This document shows, piece by piece, positions 56,144-64,000 of a stretch of 64,000 bases of DNA (position 1 is its first letter; each line of letters begins with the position of its first letter). The translations under genes were made by a program, and so were the position numbers. The DNA comes from GCA-002708315 sp963676635 (GTDB lineage: Bacteria; Bacteroidota; Bacteroidia; Bacteroidales; F082): NCBI GenBank assembly GCA_963676635.1, contig OY781105.1, positions 3,348,001 through 3,412,000 of the forward strand, read 5' to 3'. The notes below the pieces were generated by a model that did not search any database, was not told the DNA's origin, and saw only the letters and a list, made by a program, of their open reading frames with translations.

Positions 56144-57367
56144 ATGAATGCGGAAAGTAAAAGCGGGCTGGGTATTTCAGATGTTGAAAAGCTGATGCCT
56201 CAGGAAGAGATGCTTGAAGCGGCACCACATTATAAGAAAGTTATTATTGGTGTTCCCGAAGAAATTTCTAAAGATGAGAAACGTGTTGCTCTGATACCGG
56301 ATGCTGTACGGTATCTTGTTGATAATGGTAATAAAGTTATTGTTGAAGAAGGTTCTGGAAGTGAATCAAATTTCAGCGACCAGCAATATTCTGAAGCAGG
56401 GGCACAGATTGTTTCATCTCCCGAAGAGGTATATAAGTCTGATATAATAGTTAAGGTAGGGCGGCCCACTGAGAGTGAAATAGATATGGCCGGAAATAAT
56501 AAGGTTATGCTTTCTTCTCTTTATCTGCCCACAGCTCCTTTGAGTTATATCAAAAAGCTAATGTCGAACCGCATTGTTGCTGTTGCCTACGAGTTGATAC
56601 AAGGCAGAAAAGGCATATTGCCTGTAATGAAATCCGTTAGTGAAATAGTTGGTACAACAGCTGTTCTTATCGCATCTCAGTTGTTAAAATGTACTGAAAG
56701 CGGTAAAGGTAAGCTGCTTGGTGGCTTTCCGGGTATAAGTCCGTCGAAGGTTGTGATAATTGGAAGTGGTACGGTTGCTCAATCTGCTGCTCGTACTGCA
56801 CTGGGAATGGGGGCACAGATTATGGTATTCGACGATTCAATTGATAAACTCCGGTTGTTTCAGAATAGAATCGGACATACAGTAGCTACTTCAACAATGA
56901 ATCCCGGATTGCTGGATTCGGAGTTGGCTGTTGCCGATGTTGTTATTTCAGCAAAGTTCAGTAATGAAGGGTATTCTCCTTGTATTATAAGCGAAGAATC
57001 TGTTAGGAAAATGGAGGAGGGGTCTATTATTATTGATGTGAGTATTGATCAGGGTGGTTGTTTTGAAACATCCAGACCAACAACTCATAGCGATCCTGTT
57101 TATAAAGTGCATGGTGTAACTCATTATTGCGTGCCTAATATAGCATCCAGTGTTCCAAATACTGCTTCTGTTACTATGAGCAATGTTTTATTGCCTTACA
57201 TTAACAAGATTGTCACCCTTGGCGGGATAGATGCAATGCTACGACATGATGTATACTTTCGCAGGGGAGTTTATATGTACAATGGTACACTCACTAACAG
57301 CTTTATCGGTAGCAAGTATGGATTACCTTCCCGTGATCTTGAATTGCTAATGGCTGCCTTTAGATAA
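56144..57367 (+). CDS. ald: Alanine dehydrogenase
   Basis: NAD-dependent oxidative deamination of L-alanine to pyruvate, 407 residues, cytoplasmic. The substrate-binding text is GVPEEISKDEKRVALIPDAV, with the conserved lysine in EKRVAL. The Rossmann fold begins KVVIIGSGTVAQSAARTALG, and VHGVTHYCVPNIASSVPNTA matches the family. About 35 residues precede the conserved start, so the protein is longer than the ~370-residue Bacillus enzyme; Bacteroidota forms often have this extension. It begins two bases after tsaE. Confidence 0.94.
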   Translation: MNAESKSGLGISDVEKLMPQEEMLEAAPHYKKVIIGVPEEISKDEKRVALIPDAVRYLVDNGNKVIVEEGSGSESNFSDQQYSEAGAQIVSSPEEVYKSDIIVKVGRPTESEIDMAGNNKVMLSSLYLPTAPLSYIKKLMSNRIVAVAYELIQGRKGILPVMKSVSEIVGTTAVLIASQLLKCTESGKGKLLGGFPGISPSKVVIIGSGTVAQSAARTALGMGAQIMVFDDSIDKLRLFQNRIGHTVATSTMNPGLLDSELAVADVVISAKFSNEGYSPCIISEESVRKMEEGSIIIDVSIDQGGCFETSRPTTHSDPVYKVHGVTHYCVPNIASSVPNTASVTMSNVLLPYINKIVTLGGIDAMLRHDVYFRRGVYMYNGTLTNSFIGSKYGLPSRDLELLMAAFR

Positions 57368-57497
57368 TCTTTTAACGCATTGTTCTCCTGTAATTTGCCC
57401 CAGTAGCATTTTCGCATTTTCTTATATTCTCTTTTTCTCCGGATTCCCATGTCCTTTCAATCCTTAAATTCCCACAACTTCCATCACCTCTTATCTT
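57368..57497. other. Intergenic region after ald
   Basis: T/C-rich sequence (for example TTCTCTTTTTCTCCGGATTC). I see no terminator and no gene. It leads directly into the 22-bp array. Confidence 0.5.
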
Positions 57498-57636
57498 TTG
57501 TGCTATTACTATTTTCATACGTATCAAACACAATCCTGATGCGCATCAAAACTCATCCTGATGCGCATCAAAACTCATCCTGATGCGCATCAAAAATGAT
57601 TCTGATGCGCATCAAAAACATTCTTGATGCGCATCA
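57498..57636 (+). repeat. 22-bp-period array with TGATGCGCATCA palindromes (locus 3)
   Basis: Cores start at 57515, 57537, 57559, 57581, 57603 and 57625, exactly 22 bases apart. The last five are all the perfect palindrome TGATGCGCATCA; the first is TCATACGTATCA, a hybrid of the two core types. A lead-in TTGTGCTATTAC unit begins at 57498, 17 bases before the first core, the same offset as at locus 1 (23186 to 23203). Units are separated by AAAACTCATCC-like spacers. Confidence 0.92.
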
Positions 57637-57754
57637 GAAACTTGTTTTGTGCTCTCATAATAATCAATGGTAGAGCTTCCATTAACAGTTTACAGATGTC
57701 GCAAAAATCAACATTGCTTAACGATTGTTAACAAAGCTTTTAACAAACGTTAAC

Positions 57755-57784
57755 TTGACCCTGATATCCAATTTTTTACTTTTG
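57755..57784 (+). promoter_or_regulatory. moxR / Bat operon promoter
   Basis: TTG at 57755-57757, a 19-base spacer, then TACTTTTG at 57777-57784, identical in pattern and spacing to the two rRNA promoters. The moxR ATG follows 23 bases downstream. This is the best-supported mRNA promoter in the window. Confidence 0.8.
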
Positions 57785-57807
57785 CGTTACTAATAAAAAT
57801 TACAAAA

Positions 57808-58800
57808 ATGTTAGAAACGGATATTAGGGAATTAAACGAGAAAATACAGCGCGAAAGCCAGTTTACTGATCTTATTCACTTGGAAATGAATAAGGTGATT
57901 ATTGGCCAGAAACATATGACTGAGCGTCTTCTCATTGGTTTGCTTGCTAACGGACATATTCTATTGGAAGGTGTGCCCGGATTGGCGAAAACACTTGCCA
58001 TTAATTCATTGGCAAATGTTGTGGATGCAAAATTCAGCAGAATTCAATTTACACCTGACCTGCTGCCTGCCGACTTGCTGGGTACTCTTATATACAGCCA
58101 GAAGAATGAAGAGTTTGTTGTAAAGAAGGGGCCTATATTTGCTAACTTTATCCTAGCGGATGAGATCAACAGATCGCCTGCAAAAGTGCAGAGTGCTTTG
58201 CTTGAGGCAATGCAGGAACGTCAGGTTACTATTGGCGATAGTACTTATAATCTTGAAGAGCCTTTCCTGGTTATGGCTACGCAAAATCCTATCGAGCAGG
58301 AAGGTACTTATCCATTGCCTGAAGCTCAGGTCGACCGTTTTATGCTGAAGGTTGTTATTAACTATCCTAAAAAGGAAGAAGAGAAAATTATCCTTCGTCA
58401 GAATATTACTAACACTCAGAATAAGACTAATACTATCCTAAAGACAGAGGATATTCTGAAAGCCCGTGCACTTGTGCGTGAAATTTATCTTGACGAAAAG
58501 ATTGAGAATTATATAACTGATATTGTTTTTGCTTCCAGATACCCTGAGGATTATAAATTGGGTAACTTTAGTGGTATGATACAATACGGGGCATCACCAA
58601 GGGCAAGTATTAACCTGGCTTTGGCTGCGAAAGCTCTGGCTTTTCTGCGTAGGCGTGGTTATGTTATCCCTGAAGATGTGCGTGCTATTGCTCATGACGT
58701 AATGCGTCATCGTATTGGCCTGACTTATGAAGCTGAAGCTGAAAATATTACAAGTGAGGATATTATTAATGAAATTCTGAATTCTGTTGAAGTGCCTTAA
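57808..58800 (+). CDS. moxR: MoxR-family AAA+ ATPase
   Basis: Chaperone-like ATPase of 330 residues, first gene of the Bat operon. The Walker A loop is EGVPGLAKTLAINSLA, Walker B is NFILADEINRSPAKVQ, sensor 1 lies around MATQNPIEQEGTYPLPEAQV, and the arginine-finger region includes VDRFMLKVVINYP. In other bacteria MoxR proteins help assemble or activate VWA-domain proteins, and three such proteins follow here. It is preceded by a strong promoter and followed after 33 bases by the DUF58 gene. Confidence 0.95.
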   Translation: MLETDIRELNEKIQRESQFTDLIHLEMNKVIIGQKHMTERLLIGLLANGHILLEGVPGLAKTLAINSLANVVDAKFSRIQFTPDLLPADLLGTLIYSQKNEEFVVKKGPIFANFILADEINRSPAKVQSALLEAMQERQVTIGDSTYNLEEPFLVMATQNPIEQEGTYPLPEAQVDRFMLKVVINYPKKEEEKIILRQNITNTQNKTNTILKTEDILKARALVREIYLDEKIENYITDIVFASRYPEDYKLGNFSGMIQYGASPRASINLALAAKALAFLRRRGYVIPEDVRAIAHDVMRHRIGLTYEAEAENITSEDIINEILNSVEVP

Positions 58801-58833
58801 TCGGAAAAATTAATCTGACAAAATACACACGAT

Positions 58834-59709
58834 TTGGAAGCACAGGAAATTTTTAAGAAAGTACGAAAGATCGAGATCAAAACCCGCGGTCTGTCTAACC
58901 AGTTGTTCTCTGGTGAATACCATAGTGTATTTAAGGGAAGAGGTATGGCATTCAGTGAAGTGCGTGAATATCAGTTTGGTGATGATATCAGGAATATCGA
59001 CTGGAATGTTACTGCGCGCTTTAACCATCCTTTTGTCAAGATTTTTGAAGAAGAACGTGAGCTTACTGTCATGCTTCTTATTGATATCTCCGGGTCCAAT
59101 GATTTTGGAACTAAGGCGCAATTGAAACAGGATGTTATTACTGAAGTGGCTGCTGTTTTGTCGTTCTCTGCTATTCAGAATAATGATAAAGTGGGGGTTA
59201 TTTTCTTTAGTGATAAAATAGAGAAATTTATCCCTCCTAAGAAAGGTACCTCTCATATTCTGAGGATTATCAGAGAGCTTATTGATTTTAAACCTGATAA
59301 TAAAGGGACTGATATTGCTGAGGCTCTCAGATATCTTTCTAATGTTATTAAAAAGAAATCTACCGCTTTTCTGATTTCCGACTTTATGGATGAAGGATTT
59401 GAGAAAGCTATACAGATTGCAAACTATAAGCACGACCTTATTGCCATTCGTGTTACTGACGAGCGTGAACAGGAATTGCCTAATGTGGGAATGGTACAGA
59501 TGGAAGATGCTGAGACCGGTAAGGCTATGTGGGTTGATACTTCCAGCAGGAGAATGAGAGAGAATTATGCTAAGAAAGTTCTTAAGAAAAGGGGAGAGCT
59601 GGATGTGTTGTTTAAACGTTATGGCGTAGATATGGTGAAGATATACACGGGTCGTGATTATGTGTCACCTCTAATGAATTTATTTAAAAAACGGGAAGGA
59701 AGAAGATAA
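58834..59709 (+). CDS. DUF58/VWA-like protein of the Bat operon
   Basis: 291 residues, starting with TTG at 58834. An in-frame stop lies at 58816 and no ATG gives the conserved N-terminus, so TTG is the only start that keeps EAQEIFKKVRKIEIKTRGLS and the DUF58 segment GRGMAFSEVREYQFGDDIRN (then IDWN). A VWA-like fold with the metal motif LLIDISGSNDFG follows. It is cytoplasmic by the lack of membrane helices. It lies between moxR and the batD-like gene, as in Bacteroides aerotolerance operons. Confidence 0.9.
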   Translation: MEAQEIFKKVRKIEIKTRGLSNQLFSGEYHSVFKGRGMAFSEVREYQFGDDIRNIDWNVTARFNHPFVKIFEEERELTVMLLIDISGSNDFGTKAQLKQDVITEVAAVLSFSAIQNNDKVGVIFFSDKIEKFIPPKKGTSHILRIIRELIDFKPDNKGTDIAEALRYLSNVIKKKSTAFLISDFMDEGFEKAIQIANYKHDLIAIRVTDEREQELPNVGMVQMEDAETGKAMWVDTSSRRMRENYAKKVLKKRGELDVLFKRYGVDMVKIYTGRDYVSPLMNLFKKREGRR

Positions 59710-59714
59710 TAGAG

Positions 59715-60716
59715 ATGCAGATAAGACTAAAAATATTGACTGTAGTGTTCGTGTTTACTTCTGTTTTTTCTGCAGGGTATTCGGTGGCACAACAGGCTGT
59801 GGCTTGGTCGTCAGTCGATACAAATGCTATTATGATCGGCGATCAGGTACTGCTTAATATTGGCATTACCTTACCTAAGGATGCACAGGTGCGGTGGCCG
59901 ATGTTTAACGATACTCTTACAAAGAATATAGAAATATTAAACCGAAGCAATATTGATACTGTTTTAGTTGATAATGATGCAAAGATGTCGCAGATGTTTG
60001 TTATAACATCTTTTGACTCGGGCTACTTTGAGGTGCCTCCTGTTCATTTTGATTTTGTGTTTCCCGGCGATACTACCGTCTTTAATAAATCCACTCAATC
60101 ATTGTATTTACAGGTTATGGTCCCTGAAGTGGATACAACACAGGCTTTTAAAGCAATTGTTGATCCTATGCGTGAGCCTTATACACTTGGTGAAATACTA
60201 CCGTGGATTATTGTCGGCGTTGCAGTAATTATTGTGCTGGTTCTTGGTATTTTCTATCTTGTAAGAAAGAAAAATAAAAAGCCCATATTCTCGAGGAAGC
60301 CGGCACCGTTGCTGCCTCCTCATGTTGTGGCTATTAATAAGCTGGAAGACTTACGGCTTGCAAAACTGTGGCAGTCGGGGCATCTTAAGAAATACTATAC
60401 TGAGATAACCGATATCCTTCGTGAATACCTCGATCGAAGATATGAGTTTGACGCTCCTGAAATGACGTCCTATGAGATTATCACGGAGTTGAAAGGTCTT
60501 GATGTTAATAAGGAAGCTCTGTCAAAGATTGAAAGTGTGATGAATATGGCTGACCTGGTTAAGTTTGCCAAGAGTAATCCTACGGCAGTTGAAAATGATC
60601 TTTGTCTGGCCCATAGTACCGACTTTGTTAATGAGACGAAAAAGGTTGTGGTTGAAAAGCAGGATGATACTGACGAAAATGTTGAACAAGTAACAAAAGA
60701 AAAGAAGGATGTTTAA
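59715..60716 (+). CDS. Membrane protein of the Bat operon, BatD-like N-terminus
   Basis: 333 residues with the signal peptide RLKILTVVFVFTSVFSAGYS. The periplasmic Ig-like part begins AVAWSSVDTNAIMIGDQVLL, weakly like the start of BatD. One membrane helix follows at ~165-190 (PWIIVGVAVIIVLVLGIFYL), then a helical cytoplasmic domain, then a charged tail. It overlaps batA by 8 bases. The operon position matches the gene between DUF58 and batA in other Bacteroidota, for which I know no firm function. Confidence 0.72.
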   Translation: MQIRLKILTVVFVFTSVFSAGYSVAQQAVAWSSVDTNAIMIGDQVLLNIGITLPKDAQVRWPMFNDTLTKNIEILNRSNIDTVLVDNDAKMSQMFVITSFDSGYFEVPPVHFDFVFPGDTTVFNKSTQSLYLQVMVPEVDTTQAFKAIVDPMREPYTLGEILPWIIVGVAVIIVLVLGIFYLVRKKNKKPIFSRKPAPLLPPHVVAINKLEDLRLAKLWQSGHLKKYYTEITDILREYLDRRYEFDAPEMTSYEIITELKGLDVNKEALSKIESVMNMADLVKFAKSNPTAVENDLCLAHSTDFVNETKKVVVEKQDDTDENVEQVTKEKKDV

Positions 60717-61701
60717 TTTTGATAATTGGGAAAACCCGGAATATCTCTATTTGTTGCTGGTAATTCCTTTACTGGTGGTATGGTACTGGTTCAGGCGTAA
60801 TAAATCTAATGCGCAAATGCGTTTTTCTGCAACTGAATTATTTGGTTCAGGAGTACAATATAAGGTGTGGCTGTATCATTCATTGTTCTTATTAAGAATG
60901 CTGGCCATTGCATTGCTGATTGTGGCTTTGGCACGTCCGCAGTCTATATCACGTAAGCAAAATGTTAATATTGAAGGTATTGATATTGTTATGAGTATCG
61001 ATGTGTCATCAAGTATGCTGGCACGCGATTTTAAACCCGACAGGCTTGAAGCTTCTAAAGATGTTGCTGAGGAGTTTATCGCCGGAAGGCCTAACGACAG
61101 AGTTAGTTTGGTTATATTCAGCGGTGAAGCTTTTACTCAGGTGCCTCTTACCACTGATCATACTATGATAAATGATATCTTTGAGGAGGTAAAGAGTGGC
61201 ATGATTGAAGATGGTACTGCTATTGGTGACGGACTGGCTACTTCTGTAAGCAGACTTAAAGATTCGGATGCTATCTCGAAGGTGATTATTCTTATTACTG
61301 ATGGTGTTAACAATTCCGGATCGGTGGATCCTGTTTCTGCTGCCGAAATGGCTGAAATGTATGGAATACGTGTGTATACTATTGGAATAGGAACGCAGGG
61401 AATGGCGCCTTATCCTGTTCAAACTCCTTATGGTATCAGAATGGAACAAATGAAGGTGCAGATAGATGAAGACCTGCTTAAGGAAATTGCTAACATGACA
61501 GGTGGCAGATACTTCAGAGCTGATAATAATAAAAAGCTGAAGGAGATTTACAAAGAGATTGATTCCCTTGAAAAGAGCAAAATTGATGTTCAGGAGTTTA
61601 AGAAGAAACATGAAGGTTTTCTTCCTTTTGCTCTTGCCGCTTTTATGCTGTTTGTGCTTGAGATTACATTGAGATACTTGGTTTTTAGAAGGTTCCCTTA
61701 A
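60709..61701 (+). CDS. batA: Aerotolerance protein BatA (VWA domain)
   Basis: Membrane protein of 330 residues. It has N-terminal helices (YLYLLLVIPLLVVWYWF and FLLRMLAIALLIVALAR) and a VWA domain whose metal-ion motif is VMSIDVSSSMLARDFKPDRL. The conserved threonine region is FTQVPLTTDHTM and the aspartate is IILITDGVNNSG. One more helix lies near the C-terminus. BatA and BatB are thought to act together in the envelope under stress. It shares its front end with the preceding gene by 8 bases. Confidence 0.92.
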   Translation: MFNFDNWENPEYLYLLLVIPLLVVWYWFRRNKSNAQMRFSATELFGSGVQYKVWLYHSLFLLRMLAIALLIVALARPQSISRKQNVNIEGIDIVMSIDVSSSMLARDFKPDRLEASKDVAEEFIAGRPNDRVSLVIFSGEAFTQVPLTTDHTMINDIFEEVKSGMIEDGTAIGDGLATSVSRLKDSDAISKVIILITDGVNNSGSVDPVSAAEMAEMYGIRVYTIGIGTQGMAPYPVQTPYGIRMEQMKVQIDEDLLKEIANMTGGRYFRADNNKKLKEIYKEIDSLEKSKIDVQEFKKKHEGFLPFALAAFMLFVLEITLRYLVFRRFP

Positions 61702-61716
61702 AAAGTAATTACTGTA

Positions 61717-62748
61717 ATGATTAAATTTGCAAATACTGAATATATTGTACTGCTGGCACTTATTGTAGTGTTCGTAATCTATTATATTGTCTATAGGTTG
61801 TGGTATAAGAGCGCTGCCAAACGTATGGGTGATAGTGCTGTGATTTCAAAACTAATGCCTGAAGCATCAAAAGGTAAGCCTTTTATTAAATTTCTTCTGC
61901 TCACTATTATTGTTCTTTTTATGGTAGTGGGAATTGTTGATCCACAGGTGGGGTCGAAGCTTGAGAATGTTAAACGTGAAGGTATTGACCTTTACCTTGT
62001 GCTGGATGTATCTAACTCTATGCTTGCCGAAGATATTAAGCCTAACAGGCTGGAAAGATCTAAACTTGCTATTTCAAGTCTTATCGACAAGCTTCAGGGC
62101 GACAGGCTGGGGATAATAATTTTTGCTGGTAATGCCTATAAGCAATTGCCTCTTACTACTGATTATTCAGCTGCCAAACTATTCTTGTCGGCTGTGGACA
62201 CTAAAATTGTACCATCGCAGGGGACTGCAATTGGTGAAGCTATCGATATGGCAACAGTAAGCTTTGGTGATACTGATCATAATAAGGCTATTATTGTTAT
62301 TACTGATGGTGAGAACCATGAGGATGATGCCATTGAAGCAGCTAAAACAGCACACGATTTGGGTATTTCTGTCTTTACCATTGGTATGGGTCTGCCTGAA
62401 GGCGCTCCTATTCCTTTATATAATAAGTATGGCAATCAGACAGGATATAAAAAAGACAGGAGTAATAACACTGTGATAACAAAGCTTGATGAGGATATGC
62501 TAAGGCAGATTGCTGCGGCAGGTGGTGGTGCTTATGCGAGAGCTAATAACGCAAGTACCGGCCTTAAAAGGATTTTTGATGACATCAATGCCATTGATAA
62601 AAAGGAGATCGAAACACGTCAGTTTACTGATTATGAGGATAGATTCCAGATATTTATTGGGATTGCATTGTTTTTGCTTATTATTGAATTGCTTATCGCT
62701 GACAGACGTACTCGATGGGCACGTAAATTTGACTTTTTTGGGAAATAA
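61717..62748 (+). CDS. batB: Aerotolerance protein BatB (VWA domain)
   Basis: 343 residues, a paralogue of the preceding BatA with the same layout. It has two N-terminal helices, the VWA metal motif LYLVLDVSNSMLAEDIKPNR, the threonine region YKQLPLTTDYSAAKLF and the aspartate in IIVITDGENHEDDA. A C-terminal helix (FIGIALFLLIIELLIA) follows. The two genes are separated by 15 bases. The next gene, batC, starts three bases after its stop. Confidence 0.92.
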   Translation: MIKFANTEYIVLLALIVVFVIYYIVYRLWYKSAAKRMGDSAVISKLMPEASKGKPFIKFLLLTIIVLFMVVGIVDPQVGSKLENVKREGIDLYLVLDVSNSMLAEDIKPNRLERSKLAISSLIDKLQGDRLGIIIFAGNAYKQLPLTTDYSAAKLFLSAVDTKIVPSQGTAIGEAIDMATVSFGDTDHNKAIIVITDGENHEDDAIEAAKTAHDLGISVFTIGMGLPEGAPIPLYNKYGNQTGYKKDRSNNTVITKLDEDMLRQIAAAGGGAYARANNASTGLKRIFDDINAIDKKEIETRQFTDYEDRFQIFIGIALFLLIIELLIADRRTRWARKFDFFGK

Positions 62749-62751
62749 GGT

Positions 62752-63570
62752 ATGAAAGACTACAGGATAATATTATTGATGTTTCTGACTCTGTTTTACA
62801 TTAGCACTGCCATGTCGCAGAGTGAAAAGAACCGTGTTAGAAAAGGAAATAAAGAATATAAGGAAGGTAACCTGCAGGAGGCTGAGAAAGAATACAGGAA
62901 AGCTTTGGTTGAGAAGCCTGTTTATGATATAGGCTCTTTTAATCTTGGTGACGCCATGTATCAGCAAGAAAATTATGAGGAATCAGGAAAACTTTTTACT
63001 GATGCTGCTAAGTCGACAAAGGATCCTGAAACTGCTTCTGATGCTTTGTATAATCTTGGCAATACTTTTATGCAACAGCAGAAATACCAGGAGAGTGTAA
63101 ATGCTTATAAACAATCGCTGAGGGTAAATCCTGATAATATGGATGCGAAATATAATCTGGAATATGCTCGTAAAAAGTTGAAGCAGCAGCAACAGCAGCA
63201 ACAACAGAACCAGCAAAATAAGGATAATAAAGACCAGCAGGATAAGAAAGATAAGAAGGATCAACAGGATCAGCAGGATAAGAAAGATCAGAATAAGGAT
63301 AAGAAAGATCAAAAAGATCAGCAGCAAAATAAAGATCAACAGGATAAAAAAGATCAGCAGGATAAGAAAGATCAGCAAAATCAGAATCAAAAGGATAAAG
63401 ATAAAGGTGATCAGCAACAGCAACAACAGCCACAACCTCAGAAGATTTCAAAGCAGGATGCTCAGCGTATGCTTGAAGCTTTGAAGAATGATGAGAAAAA
63501 GACTTTGCAGAAGCTACAGAAGCAAAAGGCGCAGGCTGTAAAAGGTAAAAAAAGTGATATAGACTGGTGA
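62752..63570 (+). CDS. batC: Aerotolerance protein BatC (TPR protein with Gln/Lys/Asp tract)
   Basis: 272 residues. The signal peptide is IILLMFLTLFYISTAMS. TPR units follow (GNKEYKEGNLQEAEKEYRKA and ALYNLGNTFMQQQKYQESVN). From about residue 145 to 225 runs a low-complexity tract of Gln, Lys and Asp with repeated KDQQDKK units. The end (SKQDAQRMLEALKNDEKKTL) is again ordinary helix. The tract makes long false frames on the other strand. It precedes batD and probably presents the TPR domain in the periplasm. Confidence 0.88.
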   Translation: MKDYRIILLMFLTLFYISTAMSQSEKNRVRKGNKEYKEGNLQEAEKEYRKALVEKPVYDIGSFNLGDAMYQQENYEESGKLFTDAAKSTKDPETASDALYNLGNTFMQQQKYQESVNAYKQSLRVNPDNMDAKYNLEYARKKLKQQQQQQQQNQQNKDNKDQQDKKDKKDQQDQQDKKDQNKDKKDQKDQQQNKDQQDKKDQQDKKDQQNQNQKDKDKGDQQQQQQPQPQKISKQDAQRMLEALKNDEKKTLQKLQKQKAQAVKGKKSDIDW

Positions 63571-63655
63571 TATGGAAATAAAGACTGAAATAAATACTAA
63601 GTTCAGATATTTTTTGTTAATATTTGCAGATGTTAGTTAAAATGTAACTTTTATC

Positions 63656-64000
63656 ATGATAAAACGGTTTAGCATATTGTTTTTACTTGCCGTTGCTGTT
63701 ATTACGGCAATGGCCGATGATCAGATTAGATTTACCGGAAGCGCTAAGAATGTTGTTAGTGTTGGTGAACGTTTCAGGGTTACATATGAAATTAATAATG
63801 AAAGTAGTTCCTTTCAATCACCGGATTTTAAAACACTTCAGGTACTCTCTGGTCCAAGTACTTCTACTAATAGCAGTATTCAATACGTTAACGGTCGGAT
63901 GACGCAATCATACTCGAATACTTTTACCTTCATTGTTCAGGCAACAGAAGAGGGTGATGTTGTAATTGGTCCTGCTTCTATTACAGTAGGTAAGACAAGA
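63656..64000 (+). CDS. batD: Aerotolerance protein BatD, N-terminal part (runs off the window)
   Basis: The first 115 residues only. The signal peptide is IKRFSILFLLAVAVITAMA. The mature part begins DDQIRFTGSAKNVVSVGERF and reaches NTFTFIVQATEEGDVVIGPA, the standard BatD (oxygen tolerance) start. The gene lies 85 bases after batC and is open at the window edge, so its end cannot be given. Confidence 0.88.
   Translation, partial: MIKRFSILFLLAVAVITAMADDQIRFTGSAKNVVSVGERFRVTYEINNESSSFQSPDFKTLQVLSGPSTSTNSSIQYVNGRMTQSYSNTFTFIVQATEEGDVVIGPASITVGKTR

Noticed and set aside
58810..59433. 207-codon frame on the minus strand of the DUF58 gene
   Set aside because: The plus-strand frame is a clear family member, and the antisense frame has no family match.
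61009..61611. 200-codon frame on the minus strand of batA
   Set aside because: It is the shadow of the VWA coding sequence, rich in His, Ser and Arg as such shadows are.
62983..63435. Long Leu/Ile-rich antisense frames over batC
   Set aside because: They arise from the complement of the Gln/Lys/Asp repeat tract and would be extremely hydrophobic by chance alone.

Overview
The window is a chromosomal segment from a member of the phylum Bacteroidota, probably class Bacteroidia. Several independent signs agree. The translation genes lack Shine-Dalgarno sequences almost throughout. Promoters are of the TTG-N19-TAnnTTTG type. Several secreted proteins carry C-terminal type IX secretion (T9SS) sorting domains, and a porX-type regulator is present. 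The S14 and L36 proteins are forms without zinc ligands, and there is a Bat (Bacteroides aerotolerance) operon. I could not place it below class from the 16S sequence by eye.

Layout. 1-15530: the 3' end of fusA, then the complete S10-spc-alpha ribosomal protein cluster (rpsJ to rplQ, with secY, map, infA, rpmJ and rpoA), closed by a strong terminator. 15678-17017: enolase with its own terminator. 17018-22842: an rRNA operon (two tandem promoters, 16S, tRNA-Ile(GAT), tRNA-Ala(TGC), 23S, 5S, terminator). 22843-23731: a gene-free, repeat-rich stretch with REP-like hairpins, about 55-bp imperfect repeats, a 22-bp-period palindrome array and a second, truncated 5S 3' half with its terminator. 23732-31671: three consecutive large T9SS cargo genes. 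31913-37821: a small lipoprotein plus outer-membrane protein pair, ung, an OmpP1/FadL-like porin, a 94-aa lipoprotein, rdgB and ddl. 38029-42075: an overlapping PASTA protein, T9SS protein and rluD-type pseudouridine synthase. 42092-47691: a T9SS-linked trypsin-like protease, hldD, a stand-alone trpB, and mnmA. 47915-50008: an ECF sigma factor, a membrane protein and two DUF4252-like proteins. 50015-54031: an 894-aa membrane-anchored protein and an HD phosphohydrolase, both leftward. 54160-57367: porX, tsaE and ald. 57368-57807: a second 22-bp array and the moxR promoter. 57808-64000: the Bat operon (moxR, DUF58, a BatD-like membrane protein, batA, batB, batC, and batD running off the end).

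How the parts work together. The first third is the core of translation plus one rRNA operon. The rest is mainly cell-envelope biology. T9SS cargo (five proteins) and its PorX regulator deliver surface proteins. HldD serves lipopolysaccharide inner-core synthesis and Ddl serves peptidoglycan. PASTA, OmpP1 and the lipoproteins sit in the envelope, and the Bat operon is an envelope-associated stress system. The least explained signal is a family of intergenic arrays at 23.2, 33.7 and 57.5 kb. In each, 12-bp palindromes with an ATRCGYAT core recur at an exact 22-bp period, always in the same orientation. I know of no named element that matches it.
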